From: Streptomyces sp. NBC_00376 | GTDB taxonomy: Bacteria > Actinomycetota > Actinomycetes > Streptomycetales > Streptomycetaceae | Reading direction: 5' to 3' | DNA: 64,000 bases | Assembly: GCF_036077095.1 (NCBI RefSeq) | Contig: NZ_CP107960.1 | Location: 2,418,001-2,482,000, forward strand | In this document: piece after piece, positions 42,557 to 50,699 of the stretch | Layout of the letters: each line of letters begins with the position of its first letter | How positions within the stretch are numbered: position 1 is the first letter of the stretch | The notes under the pieces: model-generated | The model's input: only the letters and a program-made list of their open reading frames with translations | Told to the model about the DNA's origin: nothing | Database searches by the model: none | Made by a program: the position numbers and the translations under genes

Positions 42557-43918
42557 GTGAGCAAGGACCTCAGCCAAACCGCGTACGACCACCTGTGGAT
42601 GCACTTCACCCGCATGTCGGACTACGAGAACGCGCCCGTTCCCACCATCGTGCGTGGCGAGGGCACCTACATCTTCGACGACCAGGGCAAGCGTTACCTG
42701 GACGGCCTGTCCGGCCTGTTCGTGGTCAACGCCGGCCACGGCCGTCACGAGCTCGCCGAGGCCGCGTACAAGCAGGCCCAGGAGCTGGCCTTCTTCCCGG
42801 TGTGGTCCTACGCCCACCCGAAGGCCGTCGAGCTGGCCGAGCGCCTGGCCGACTACGCCCCGGGCGACCTCAACAAGGTCTTCTTCACCACCGGTGGCGG
42901 CGAGGCCGTCGAGACCGCCTGGAAGCTGGCCAAGCAGTACTTCAAGCTCCAGGGCAAGCCGACCAAGTACAAGGTCATCTCGCGCGCGGTCGCCTACCAC
43001 GGCACCCCGCAGGGCGCCCTGTCCATCACCGGCCTGCCGGCCCTGAAGGCCCCCTTCGAGCCGCTGGTCCCCGGCGCGCACAAGGTGCCGAACACCAACA
43101 TCTACCGCGCCCCGATCCACGGCGACGACCCCGAGGCCTTCGGCCGCTGGGCCGCCGACCAGATCGAGCAGGAGATCCTCTTCGAGGGCCCGGACACCGT
43201 CGCCGCGGTCTTCCTGGAGCCGGTGCAGAACGCCGGTGGCTGCTTCCCGCCGCCGCCCGGATACTTCCAGCGCGTCCGCGAGATCTGCGACAAGTACGAC
43301 GTGCTGCTCGTCTCCGACGAGGTCATCTGCGCCTTCGGCCGTCTCGGCACGATGTTCGCCTGCGACAAGTTCGGCTACGTGCCGGACATGATCACCTGTG
43401 CCAAGGGCATGACCTCGGGCTACTCCCCGATCGGTGCCTGCATCGTCTCGGACCGCGTCGCCGCGCCGTTCTACGAGGGTGACAACACCTTCCTGCACGG
43501 CTACACCTTCGGTGGCCACCCGGTCTCCGCGGCGGTAGGCCTCGCCAACCTCGACATATTCGAGCGCGAGGGCCTCAACCAGCACGTCCTGGACAACGAG
43601 AACGCCTTCTTCACGACGCTGCAGAAGCTGCTCGACCTGCCGATCGTCGGCGACGTCCGCGGCAACGGCTTCTTCTACGGCATCGAGCTGGTGAAGGACA
43701 AGGCCACCAAGGAGACCTTCACCGACGAGGAGACCGAGCGCGTCCTGTACGGCTTCCTCTCCAAGGCGCTGTACGACAACGGCCTGTACTGCCGGGCCGA
43801 CGACCGCGGCGACCCGGTCGTCCAGCTCGCGCCGCCGCTGGTCTCCGACCAGTCGACGTTCGACGAGATCGAGGGCATCCTGCGCACCGTCCTCACGGAG
43901 GCATGGACCAAGCTCTGA
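42557..43918 (+). CDS. class III aminotransferase, probably putrescine/omega-amine:pyruvate type
   Basis: 453 aa. FFTTGGGEAVETAWKLAKQYF (PLP phosphate loop), SRAVAYHGTPQGALSITG, the PLP Asp in LLVSDEVICAFGRLG and Schiff-base Lys in DMITCAKGMTSGYSPIGA (about residue 288). The N-terminal DHLWMHFTRMSDYENAPVPTIVRGEGTYIFDD fits the omega-amino acid:pyruvate and putrescine aminotransferase branch. GTG at 42557 is two bases past the Lrp stop. With the divergent aldehyde dehydrogenase it gives a transaminase route from putrescine to GABA. Confidence 0.92.
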   Translation: MSKDLSQTAYDHLWMHFTRMSDYENAPVPTIVRGEGTYIFDDQGKRYLDGLSGLFVVNAGHGRHELAEAAYKQAQELAFFPVWSYAHPKAVELAERLADYAPGDLNKVFFTTGGGEAVETAWKLAKQYFKLQGKPTKYKVISRAVAYHGTPQGALSITGLPALKAPFEPLVPGAHKVPNTNIYRAPIHGDDPEAFGRWAADQIEQEILFEGPDTVAAVFLEPVQNAGGCFPPPPGYFQRVREICDKYDVLLVSDEVICAFGRLGTMFACDKFGYVPDMITCAKGMTSGYSPIGACIVSDRVAAPFYEGDNTFLHGYTFGGHPVSAAVGLANLDIFEREGLNQHVLDNENAFFTTLQKLLDLPIVGDVRGNGFFYGIELVKDKATKETFTDEETERVLYGFLSKALYDNGLYCRADDRGDPVVQLAPPLVSDQSTFDEIEGILRTVLTEAWTKL

Positions 43919-43927
43919 CCGGCACGA

Positions 43928-43963
43928 CGACCGGCGGCCCGACCACGGATCGGCCGCCGGTCG
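43928..43963 (+). terminator. terminator after the aminotransferase gene
   Basis: CGACCGGCGGCC (43928-43939) with its complement (43952-43963), a 12-bp stem and 12-nt loop, starting 10 bp past the stop. Confidence 0.78.
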
Positions 43964-43974
43964 GACCGCCCCGT

Positions 43975-44007
43975 CGCTTGACCATCGCTTGACCACTGTT
44001 TGACCGG
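43975..44007. repeat. three tandem copies of an 11-bp unit
   Basis: CGCTTGACCAT (43975-43985), CGCTTGACCAC (43986-43996) and TGTTTGACCGG (43997-44007). Each has TTGACC; the spacing is one helical turn. It lies between two hairpins upstream of an ABC transporter operon. Confidence 0.85.
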
Positions 44008-44033
44008 CTTCCAGCCGTCATCCTCATACGGTC

Positions 44034-44087
44034 CACACGGCCCGGATGCGCCCATTCGAGTGGGAAGGGGCGCATCCGGGCCGTGTG
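44034..44087 (+). terminator. 20-bp perfect inverted repeat before the ABC operon
   Basis: Arms at 44034-44053 and 44068-44087 are perfectly complementary (CACACGGCCCGGATGCGCCC in the left arm) around a 14-nt loop. It could be a second terminator for the aminotransferase transcript or a leader structure for the ABC operon 110 bp further on. Confidence 0.8.
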
Positions 44088-44197
44088 CTGTGCGCTCACC
44101 GCGGTTCGAATCCTTACGGTGCCGAGTGACCGATCGGCCCCGATTTCGTTCCCCCGTACGGGGGACGGGAATTACGATCTGAACCGAGGTGTACGCC

Positions 44198-44935
44198 ATG
44201 GTGGCCCCGCCGGACAACGACGTGATCTGGGCGCGCTCCCTGCAACATTCCCACAACGGCTCACCCGCGCTCGGCGGCGTATCCCTGGGCGTCCGTGACG
44301 GCGAGATCCTCGCCGTGACCGGCCCCCGGGGCTGCGGCAAGACGACCCTGCTGCACTGCCTGTCCGGTCAGCTGGTGCCCGAGCAGGGCGAGGTGTGGTT
44401 CAACAGCGTCCCCGTCCACACCATGGGCCCCCGGCTGCGCGAGCGGCTGCGCCGCGACCGGTTCGGCTGGATCGCCCCCGAACCCCAGCTGGTGCCCGAG
44501 CTGAACACCTGGGAGAACACCGCCCTACCGCTGCTGCTGCGCGGCGCCTCGCACCGGGAGGCGAAGAAGGCCGCCCTGGAGTGGCTGGAGCGGCTCGACA
44601 TCGGCGCCTGCGCCAGGCAGCGGCCGCACACCCTGCTCCAGGGACAACGCCAGCGGATCGCCGTGGCCCGCGCCCTGGCGGCCGCCCCCACGGTGATCTT
44701 CGCCGACGAACCGACCGCGACCCTGCACCGCAGCGACCGGACGCATGTGCTGCGCACCCTCACCAGCGCGGCCCGTTCGCACGGCATCACGATCGTGCTC
44801 GCCACCCACGACGCGGAGATCGCCGCCCTTGCCGACCGCACGGTCCCGCTGCTGGACGGCCGTCGCGTCGCGACCGTCGCCCTGCCCGCCGGGTCCGATA
44901 CGGAGGGCCGCGCGGCGTGCTCGCTCTCCGTCTAG
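44198..44935 (+). CDS. ABC transporter ATP-binding protein (MacB/LolD-like)
   Basis: 245 aa. Walker A GPRGCGKTTLL, Walker B TVIFADEPTA and H-loop THD are present. The signature motif, LSGGQ in most, reads LLQGQRQRIAVARAL, so the Ser and one Gly are lost; the Q-loop region is APEPQLVPELNTWEN, without a clear Gln at the normal spot. ATG at 44198 is chosen with GAGG 8 bases upstream; a GTG three codons earlier is less likely. It overlaps the permease start by 19 bp. The substrate is unknown. Confidence 0.88.
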   Translation: MVAPPDNDVIWARSLQHSHNGSPALGGVSLGVRDGEILAVTGPRGCGKTTLLHCLSGQLVPEQGEVWFNSVPVHTMGPRLRERLRRDRFGWIAPEPQLVPELNTWENTALPLLLRGASHREAKKAALEWLERLDIGACARQRPHTLLQGQRQRIAVARALAAAPTVIFADEPTATLHRSDRTHVLRTLTSAARSHGITIVLATHDAEIAALADRTVPLLDGRRVATVALPAGSDTEGRAACSLSV

Positions 44936-46095
44936 CCCGGGGTTCCCATCCGCTGGTCCTGCTGAGGCGGCTGCTGGTCGCCACCGCCTCGGCCGGTGTC
45001 GGCTTCCTGCTGCTGTGCGCCCTGGGCTACGCCTCGGCGCACCCGGCGCACTCAACCGGCGCCGTGCTGCGCCTGCTGTGGTGCTTCGTGCCGCTCGCCG
45101 CCACCGTTCAGTTCGCGATCGCGGTGGCACGTACCGACCCCAGCACCCGGCCGCGCTCCGGGCTGTCCGCCGTGGGCCTCGGGCCGGTCCGGCTCGCGGT
45201 GCTCGCCGCGGTCTCCACCGCCGTCTCCTGCACCCTCGGGTCGATGGTGGCGCTGCTGTTCTACCTGCATCTGCGCGGTGATCTGTCAGGGCTGCCGTTC
45301 GACGGCGCCGCGGCCGGACTGCTCGACGCCGAGACCCCGCTGCCGTCGGCTGCCGCGCTGGTGCTGCTGGCCCTGGTCCCGGTGGCGGCGGCGACCGCGA
45401 GCGCGCTCGCGCTGCGCGCCGAGCCGGTGGCCTCGGCGGCCCCGGACGACTCGGAGGTCCTGACGGAGCCGGAGGCCCCCGGTCCGGCCGCGCCTCCCAC
45501 GGGGCTGCCGTGGGGCGTGGCGCTGACCGCGGCGGGCCTCGCCGTCGAGGCGTACATGAGCCGGGGCGACGGCCGCAGCCTGCTCCCGCTGCCCAGCAGG
45601 CTCGACGCCACCCCGACCGGGGTGCTGGTGGGGTGGACGCTGACGGCGGCCGGTCTGGCCATGGCGGGCCCGGGGCTGGCCTATCTGTGCGGGCGGCTGC
45701 TGCAGGCGGCGCGCCCCGGCGCCGTCCGGCTGCTGGCCGGCCGGGTACTGATGGACGAGTCGCGCCGGATCGGCCGGCCGCTCGGTGTGGTCTGCGCGGT
45801 GCTCGCCGCGGCGGTCGCCGCCTACGCGCTCTACGGGACGAAGGCCCACCCCCTCGGCCCGCTGACGGTCCTGGGCGCGGTGCTCGTGCTCGGCTGCACG
45901 ACGGCGACGCTGATGACCTCGGCACTGGAGGCGAGGCAGGCGCGCGCGCAGACGGCGCGGGCGCTGCTGCGGCTCGGCGCCCCGGTATCGGCGCTGCGGG
46001 CCGCGACGGCCCTGCGCGCCGCCGCCCTGCTGATCGTCTTCGCCCCGCTGACCTGGCTGATCGCCGAGCTGGCCGCACTGCCGCTGACGGCCTGA
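44917..46095 (+). CDS. ABC transporter permease, FtsX-like
   Basis: 392 aa, Ala/Leu-rich with about eight possible membrane segments (LVATASAGVGFLLLCALGYA, LRLLWCFVPLAATVQFAIAVA, LAVLAAVSTAVSCTLGSMVALLF and others). RVLMDESRRIGRPLGVVCAVLAAAVAAYAL and the ending QTARALLRLGAPVSALRAATALRAAALLI resemble the membrane parts of FtsX-type permeases. GTG at 44917 lies inside the ATPase gene with GGAGG upstream. The frame is open well upstream but that part is antiparallel to the conserved ATPase reading and is a shadow. Confidence 0.82.
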   Translation: MLALRLARGSHPLVLLRRLLVATASAGVGFLLLCALGYASAHPAHSTGAVLRLLWCFVPLAATVQFAIAVARTDPSTRPRSGLSAVGLGPVRLAVLAAVSTAVSCTLGSMVALLFYLHLRGDLSGLPFDGAAAGLLDAETPLPSAAALVLLALVPVAAATASALALRAEPVASAAPDDSEVLTEPEAPGPAAPPTGLPWGVALTAAGLAVEAYMSRGDGRSLLPLPSRLDATPTGVLVGWTLTAAGLAMAGPGLAYLCGRLLQAARPGAVRLLAGRVLMDESRRIGRPLGVVCAVLAAAVAAYALYGTKAHPLGPLTVLGAVLVLGCTTATLMTSALEARQARAQTARALLRLGAPVSALRAATALRAAALLIVFAPLTWLIAELAALPLTA

Positions 46096-46148
46096 GCACG
46101 CGCGCCACGGACCACGCCCCGCACCCGGCCGCTACGTAGCATGACAAC

Positions 46149-47267
46149 GTGGACAATCCGGACGATGTCGCTCCCCCGCCCGGCCCCGAGATCGAGTCGC
46201 TCGCCGAATTCGACGAGGCGGTCGCCTCGGGGTCGCTGGCCGGGCACCGGGTGCAGTCGGTCGACCTGACGGACCGCGGCGCCGCCCTGCTGGCCGCCGA
46301 CACGGCGGGCGCCGTCTTCCTCGGCTGCAGGATGGAGCCCGGGGCAACGGCGAAGGTACGGGCCGACGGCGCGTTCGTCTTCCCGCCGGTGCCCGGACTC
46401 CCCTTCGATCCGTACCGCGGCCTGCTCTACACCCCCGACGCGCTCTACGAGGGGCTGTCGGACGGCGGTTACGCGGCCACGCCCGACGCCCGCGCGTACC
46501 GCTGGTTCCAGCAGACCCGGGCGAACGGCGACACCCTCGCGTCGATGCTGCGGGCGCTGCACGACGACGCGGTCTCCGACGCGCTGGACGAGTTCCTCAC
46601 CGGCGCCCGCGTGGTCGGGGTGATGGGCGGCCACGCTACGGCCCGCGGCAGCGCCCCGTACGCGGCCGCCGCCCGGCTGGGCCGGACCCTGGCCCGAGGC
46701 GGTCTGACGGTGGCCACCGGCGGCGGTCCCGGCGCGATGGAGGCCGCGAACCTCGGGGCATACACGGCGCCGCACCCCGATCCAGTACTGGACGAGGCCT
46801 GCGCGCTGCTGGCCACAGCCCCCTCGTTCACCCCGTCGGTCACCGACTGGGCGCTGGCCGCCTTCGACGTACGGCGGCGCTGGCCGGGCGGCGGCGGTTC
46901 CGTCTCGATCCCGACCTGGTTCTACGGGCACGAGCCGCCGAACCCGTTCGCGGACCGCATCGCCAAGTACTTCGCCAACGCGCTGCGCGAGGACGGACTG
47001 CTCACCCGCTCCACGGCGGGCGTGATCTTCCTGCCCGGCGCGGCCGGCACCGTACAGGAGATCTTCGACAACGCGACGCCGAACTACTACGGCTCGCTCG
47101 GCGGGCCGACCCCGATGGTGCTGGTGGGCCGCGCCCACTGGACGCGCGCCCTGCCCGCGTGGCCGCTGCTGCGCGCGCTGGCCGCCGACCGGGCGATGGA
47201 GTCCCGGATCGCGCTCGTGGACACGGTGGACGAGGCCCCCAAGGCACTCGCCCGGTTGTACGCGTAG
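46149..47267 (+). CDS. LOG-family Rossmann-fold protein
   Basis: 372 aa. The nucleotide-binding core begins at about residue 155 (VVGVMGGHATARGSAPYAAAARLGRTLARGGLTVATGGGPGAMEAANLGA); the family PGGxGTxxE motif reads FLPGAAGTVQEIF (about residue 295). LOG proteins cleave nucleoside 5'-monophosphates to ribose-5-phosphate and base. The N-terminal 130 residues are an extra region (SVDLTDRGAALLAADTAGAVFLGC) seen in larger actinobacterial members. GTG start at 46149. Substrate unknown. Confidence 0.85.
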   Translation: MDNPDDVAPPPGPEIESLAEFDEAVASGSLAGHRVQSVDLTDRGAALLAADTAGAVFLGCRMEPGATAKVRADGAFVFPPVPGLPFDPYRGLLYTPDALYEGLSDGGYAATPDARAYRWFQQTRANGDTLASMLRALHDDAVSDALDEFLTGARVVGVMGGHATARGSAPYAAAARLGRTLARGGLTVATGGGPGAMEAANLGAYTAPHPDPVLDEACALLATAPSFTPSVTDWALAAFDVRRRWPGGGGSVSIPTWFYGHEPPNPFADRIAKYFANALREDGLLTRSTAGVIFLPGAAGTVQEIFDNATPNYYGSLGGPTPMVLVGRAHWTRALPAWPLLRALAADRAMESRIALVDTVDEAPKALARLYA

Positions 47268-47280
47268 GTCCTGTCCGGAC

Positions 47281-47733
47281 TCAGAAGGACGCGAGCCGGG
47301 TCACGAGCGCGTCGAAGAAGGCCTCCCAGCCGTCCTCGGCCGCCGCGTACTGCTCGGCCGTGAGGTTGCCGCCGCGCTGCCGGAAGACCATCTCGGTGGT
47401 CCCGTGGCCGCGGTCGGTGAAGGTGGCGGTGACGGTCTCGCCCTCGATGTCGGCGGGCGCGGAGGCGTCCTTCAGGGTGAACACCAGCCGTTCCGGGGCC
47501 ACCACCTCCCGGTAGACGCCGTGGAACGGCATCTCGGTGCCCGGCACCACCATGACCAGGCTCCAGGCGCCGCCCGGCCTGACGTCCATCGACACCCGGT
47601 CGAGCGGCACCTCGGCGTCACCGCCGTACCAGGCCGCGAAGTGCTCCGGCGTCGTCCAGGCCGCGAAGACCTTCTCCGGCGGGGCGTCGAGGATGCGGGT
47701 GATGTCGATGCCCTCGCGTGCTGACTCGGTCAT
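47281..47733 (-). CDS. SRPBCC/AHSA1-domain protein
   Basis: 150 aa. IDITRILDAPPEKVFAAWTTPEHFAAWYGG is the N-terminal AHSA1 signature; SLVMVVPGTEMPFHGVYREVVAPERLVFTL and TEMVFRQRGGNLTAEQYAAAEDGWEAFFDALV complete the hydrophobic pocket fold. ATG at 47733 has GGAAGG and AGGGAC upstream; the frame before it is Pro/Arg-rich and is left out. Its stop lies 13 bp from the convergent LOG gene. Ligand unknown. Confidence 0.88.
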   Translation of the reverse strand: MTESAREGIDITRILDAPPEKVFAAWTTPEHFAAWYGGDAEVPLDRVSMDVRPGGAWSLVMVVPGTEMPFHGVYREVVAPERLVFTLKDASAPADIEGETVTATFTDRGHGTTEMVFRQRGGNLTAEQYAAAEDGWEAFFDALVTRLASF

Positions 47734-47904
47734 GTCCCTGTCCTTCCGGATCTGCCGCTCGGTCCCGGGGCCGCCCGCGAGGGCGTTCCCCCGGGGCCCC
47801 GGGGCGGCCGGCGCCGCACTCCGGCGCATCCGGCAATCCTCCGGCCGATGGGCGGCTCCCGCGACCGGTGCGCACCGTACCCCCGGCGACCCCTGGGGGA
47901 ACGG

Positions 47905-48930
47905 TCAGAGCCGGGCGGGCAGGACCACGGTCTCCGCCGCGTCGAAGCCCACCCCCACCGTCGCGCCCTCCTCGGGGGCGTCCCGCAGCGCGCACTCCGC
48001 CTCCAGCTCCGGACCGCTCTCGGGCTTCAGCCGCACCGCGACGTGATTGCCCCGGAACGTGCGCGTCCCGACCACACAGCGCAGCCCCCCGTCCGGGGCG
48101 CCGATCCGGACCCCGGCCGGACGCACCAGCAGATCGCACGCCCCCTGCGGCAAACCCTTCGGCACCGGCACCCTGCCCCACACCGTGTCGGCGACGGCAC
48201 CGGTCACCGTCGCCCCGACCACGTTGTCGAAGCCGAGGAACCGGGCGACGAAGGCGGAGGCGGGCCGCTGCCAGACCTCCAGCGGGGTGCCCACCTGGGC
48301 GATCCGCCCGTCGCGCATCACCACCACCCGGTCGGCCAGGGCGAACGCCTCGCCCTGGTCGTGGGTGACGGCGAGCACCGTGGTGCCCAAGCGGCCGAAG
48401 AGCGTGCGCAGTTCGACGACGAGCCGTTCCCGCAGACCGCGGTCGAGCTGGCCGAGCGGCTCGTCCAGCATCAGCAGCTTGGGGCTCGGGGCGAGGGCCC
48501 GGGCCAGGGCCACGCGCTGCTGCTCACCGCCGGACAGGGCGGCGACGGCGCGCCTCTGGGCACCGGGCAGGCCCACCAGGTCGAGGAGTTCGCCGACCCT
48601 GTGATCCTGGTCGCGGCGCGACACCCCGCGCATCCGCAGCCCGAAGGCGACGTTGGCGCCGACGTCACGGTGCGGGAAGAGCTGGTGGTCCTGGAACATC
48701 AGGCCGAGCCCGCGCCGGTGCACCGGCACCCCGGCCTGGTCCGCGCCGTCCAGCAGCACCCGGCCGCCGTCCGGCGGGTGCAGTCCGGCGACAACCCGCA
48801 GCAGGGTGGACTTGCCGCTTCCGCTCGGCCCGAGCACACAGACGATCTCGTGCTCGGCGACCTCCAGGTCCACCGCGTCGAGCGCCGCCCGCTCGCCGAA
48901 GCGAACCGTGGCCGATTCCAGTGTCAGCAT
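47905..48930 (-). CDS. thiQ: thiamine-type ABC transporter ATP-binding protein
   Basis: 341 aa. Walker A GPSGSGKSTLL, Q-loop FQDHQLFPH, signature LSGGEQQRVALARAL, Walker B LLMLDEPLGQLD and H-loop THDQ, then a C-terminal TOBE-like domain (CDLLVRPAGVRIGAPDGGL). It is two bases after the permease stop, third gene of an operon led by a TPP riboswitch, so it very probably energises uptake of thiamine or its pyrimidine. Confidence 0.87.
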   Translation of the reverse strand: MLTLESATVRFGERAALDAVDLEVAEHEIVCVLGPSGSGKSTLLRVVAGLHPPDGGRVLLDGADQAGVPVHRRGLGLMFQDHQLFPHRDVGANVAFGLRMRGVSRRDQDHRVGELLDLVGLPGAQRRAVAALSGGEQQRVALARALAPSPKLLMLDEPLGQLDRGLRERLVVELRTLFGRLGTTVLAVTHDQGEAFALADRVVVMRDGRIAQVGTPLEVWQRPASAFVARFLGFDNVVGATVTGAVADTVWGRVPVPKGLPQGACDLLVRPAGVRIGAPDGGLRCVVGTRTFRGNHVAVRLKPESGPELEAECALRDAPEEGATVGVGFDAAETVVLPARL

Positions 48931-48932
48931 TC

Positions 48933-50699
48933 CTAGAACTCCCCGGACCGGTCCGTGCGGATACGTTCGAGCAGCAACAGCGAGACGGCGCAGACCACCA
49001 TCAGGATGGTGCTCAGCGCCATCGCCTGGCCGTAGTTGAGCTCTCCGGCCCGCCCCAGCAGCCGGGCCACGGCGACCGGCAGCGTCGGGCGGTCGGGCCG
49101 GGCGATGAACACCGTCGCGCCGAACTCACCGAGCGAGACGGCGAACGCGAAACCGGCCGCGACCAGCAACGCCCGCCGCACCAGAGGCAGATCGACCTCC
49201 CGCCAGGCCCGCAGCGGCGACGCCCCGAGCACCGCGGCCGCCTCCCTCAGCCTCCCGTCCACCGCGCGCAGCACGGGCAGCATGGTCCGTACGACGAAGG
49301 GCACACCGACCAGCGCCTGCGCGAGCGGCACCAGGATCCAGGAGGTCCGCAGATCCAGCGGCGGTTTGTCCAGGGTGATCAGGAAGCCGAAGCCGACGGT
49401 GACCGCGGACACTCCGAGCGGCAGCATCAGCAGCGCGTCGAGACCGCGCACCAGCCGGCCGGCCCGCCGGGTCAGCGCCGCGGCGGCCAGCCCGCCGATG
49501 ACCAGCGCGATGACCGTCGCGACCAGCGCGTACTGCAAGGAGTTCCAGATCGCTTCGAGCGGCGCGACCAGGAACGTACCGCCGCCCGCGTCCACGGAGG
49601 ACAGGGCACGGTAGAAGTCGAAGCCATGCCCGCCGGTGGTGTCCAAGGAGCGCTCGACCAGCACCCCGAGCGGCAGCAGGATCAGCAGCAGCACGGTCAG
49701 CAGCACCCCGCCGAGCAGCGCCCACTGCCCGGCACCGCGCGGCCTGCGGGCGGTCTGCGCGGGGTCGACCAGCTTCAGCGCGGTCTCCCGGCGCCGTACG
49801 GTCCAGGCGTGCACGGCGAGGATCGCGCCGACCGCGGCGAACTGCACCAGCGTCAGCACGGCGGCCGTCGGCAGGGCGAGCAACTGCGCGGTCTGCCGGT
49901 AGATCTCCACTTCGAGGGTGGCGTAACCGGGGCCGCCGAGGATCTGCACGACCCCGAAGGAGGTGAAGGTGAAGAGGAAGACCATCAGCGCGGCAGCGGC
50001 CACGGCGGGTCCCAGGGCGGGCAGGGTGACCCGTCGCCAGGCGGCGAACCGTCCCGCGCCGAGCACCCTGGCGGCCTCCTCCTGCCGGGGGTCGAGCTGG
50101 GACCACAGCCCGCCCACCGTCCGTACGACCACCGCGTAGTTGAAGAAGACATGGGCGAGCAGAATCGCCCAGACTGTGGTGTCGAGCCGTACGCCCCAGA
50201 GTTGGTCGAGGAATCCGCCGCGTCCCAGCAACGCCAGGAAGGCCGTCCCGACGACCACGGTCGGCAGGACGAACGGCACCGTGACGACCGCCCGCAGCAA
50301 TTGCTTGCCGGGGAAGTCGAAGCGGGCGAAGACATAGGCGCCGGGCAGCGCGATCAGCAGCGTCAGCGCCGTCGAGGCGAGCGCCTGCCAGGTGGTGAAC
50401 CAGAGGACGTCGCGGATCTCCGGCCGGGTCAGCACCTCGCCGATCCGGCCGAACTGCCAGACACCGTCCGCCTTCAGGCCCCGGCCGACGATCGCCGCGA
50501 CCGGGTAGGCGAAGAACAGCGCGAAGAACGCGACGGGCACGGCCATCAGGCCGAGCCGCACCGCGCTCCCGCGCCGGGCCTTCGCGCGAGCGGCAGCCGC
50601 GTGCGCGGACCGCGGGCGGGGAGTCTTCCCGCCCGCGTCCGTTCCGCGTACGGGACTCTTCGTTACTTCACTACGAGCGAGGACCACGACTGGACCCAC
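48933..50699 (-). CDS. thiP: thiamine-type ABC transporter permease (fused double-domain)
   Basis: 588 aa from a GTG at 50699. Two six-helix permease halves are fused, each with an EAA loop (RQEEAARVLGAGRFAAWRRVTLPALGPA and LREAAAVLGASPLRAWREVDLPLVRRA), as in ThiP and FbpB. The real start may be further in: the first 46 residues are Arg/Pro/Ala-rich and overlap the binding-protein gene by 37 bp; GTG at 50561 or ATG at 50546 begin just before the first helix. Assigned to thiamine because of the upstream riboswitch; family alone would also allow iron. Confidence 0.87.
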   Translation of the reverse strand: MGPVVVLARSEVTKSPVRGTDAGGKTPRPRSAHAAAARAKARRGSAVRLGLMAVPVAFFALFFAYPVAAIVGRGLKADGVWQFGRIGEVLTRPEIRDVLWFTTWQALASTALTLLIALPGAYVFARFDFPGKQLLRAVVTVPFVLPTVVVGTAFLALLGRGGFLDQLWGVRLDTTVWAILLAHVFFNYAVVVRTVGGLWSQLDPRQEEAARVLGAGRFAAWRRVTLPALGPAVAAAALMVFLFTFTSFGVVQILGGPGYATLEVEIYRQTAQLLALPTAAVLTLVQFAAVGAILAVHAWTVRRRETALKLVDPAQTARRPRGAGQWALLGGVLLTVLLLILLPLGVLVERSLDTTGGHGFDFYRALSSVDAGGGTFLVAPLEAIWNSLQYALVATVIALVIGGLAAAALTRRAGRLVRGLDALLMLPLGVSAVTVGFGFLITLDKPPLDLRTSWILVPLAQALVGVPFVVRTMLPVLRAVDGRLREAAAVLGASPLRAWREVDLPLVRRALLVAAGFAFAVSLGEFGATVFIARPDRPTLPVAVARLLGRAGELNYGQAMALSTILMVVCAVSLLLLERIRTDRSGEF

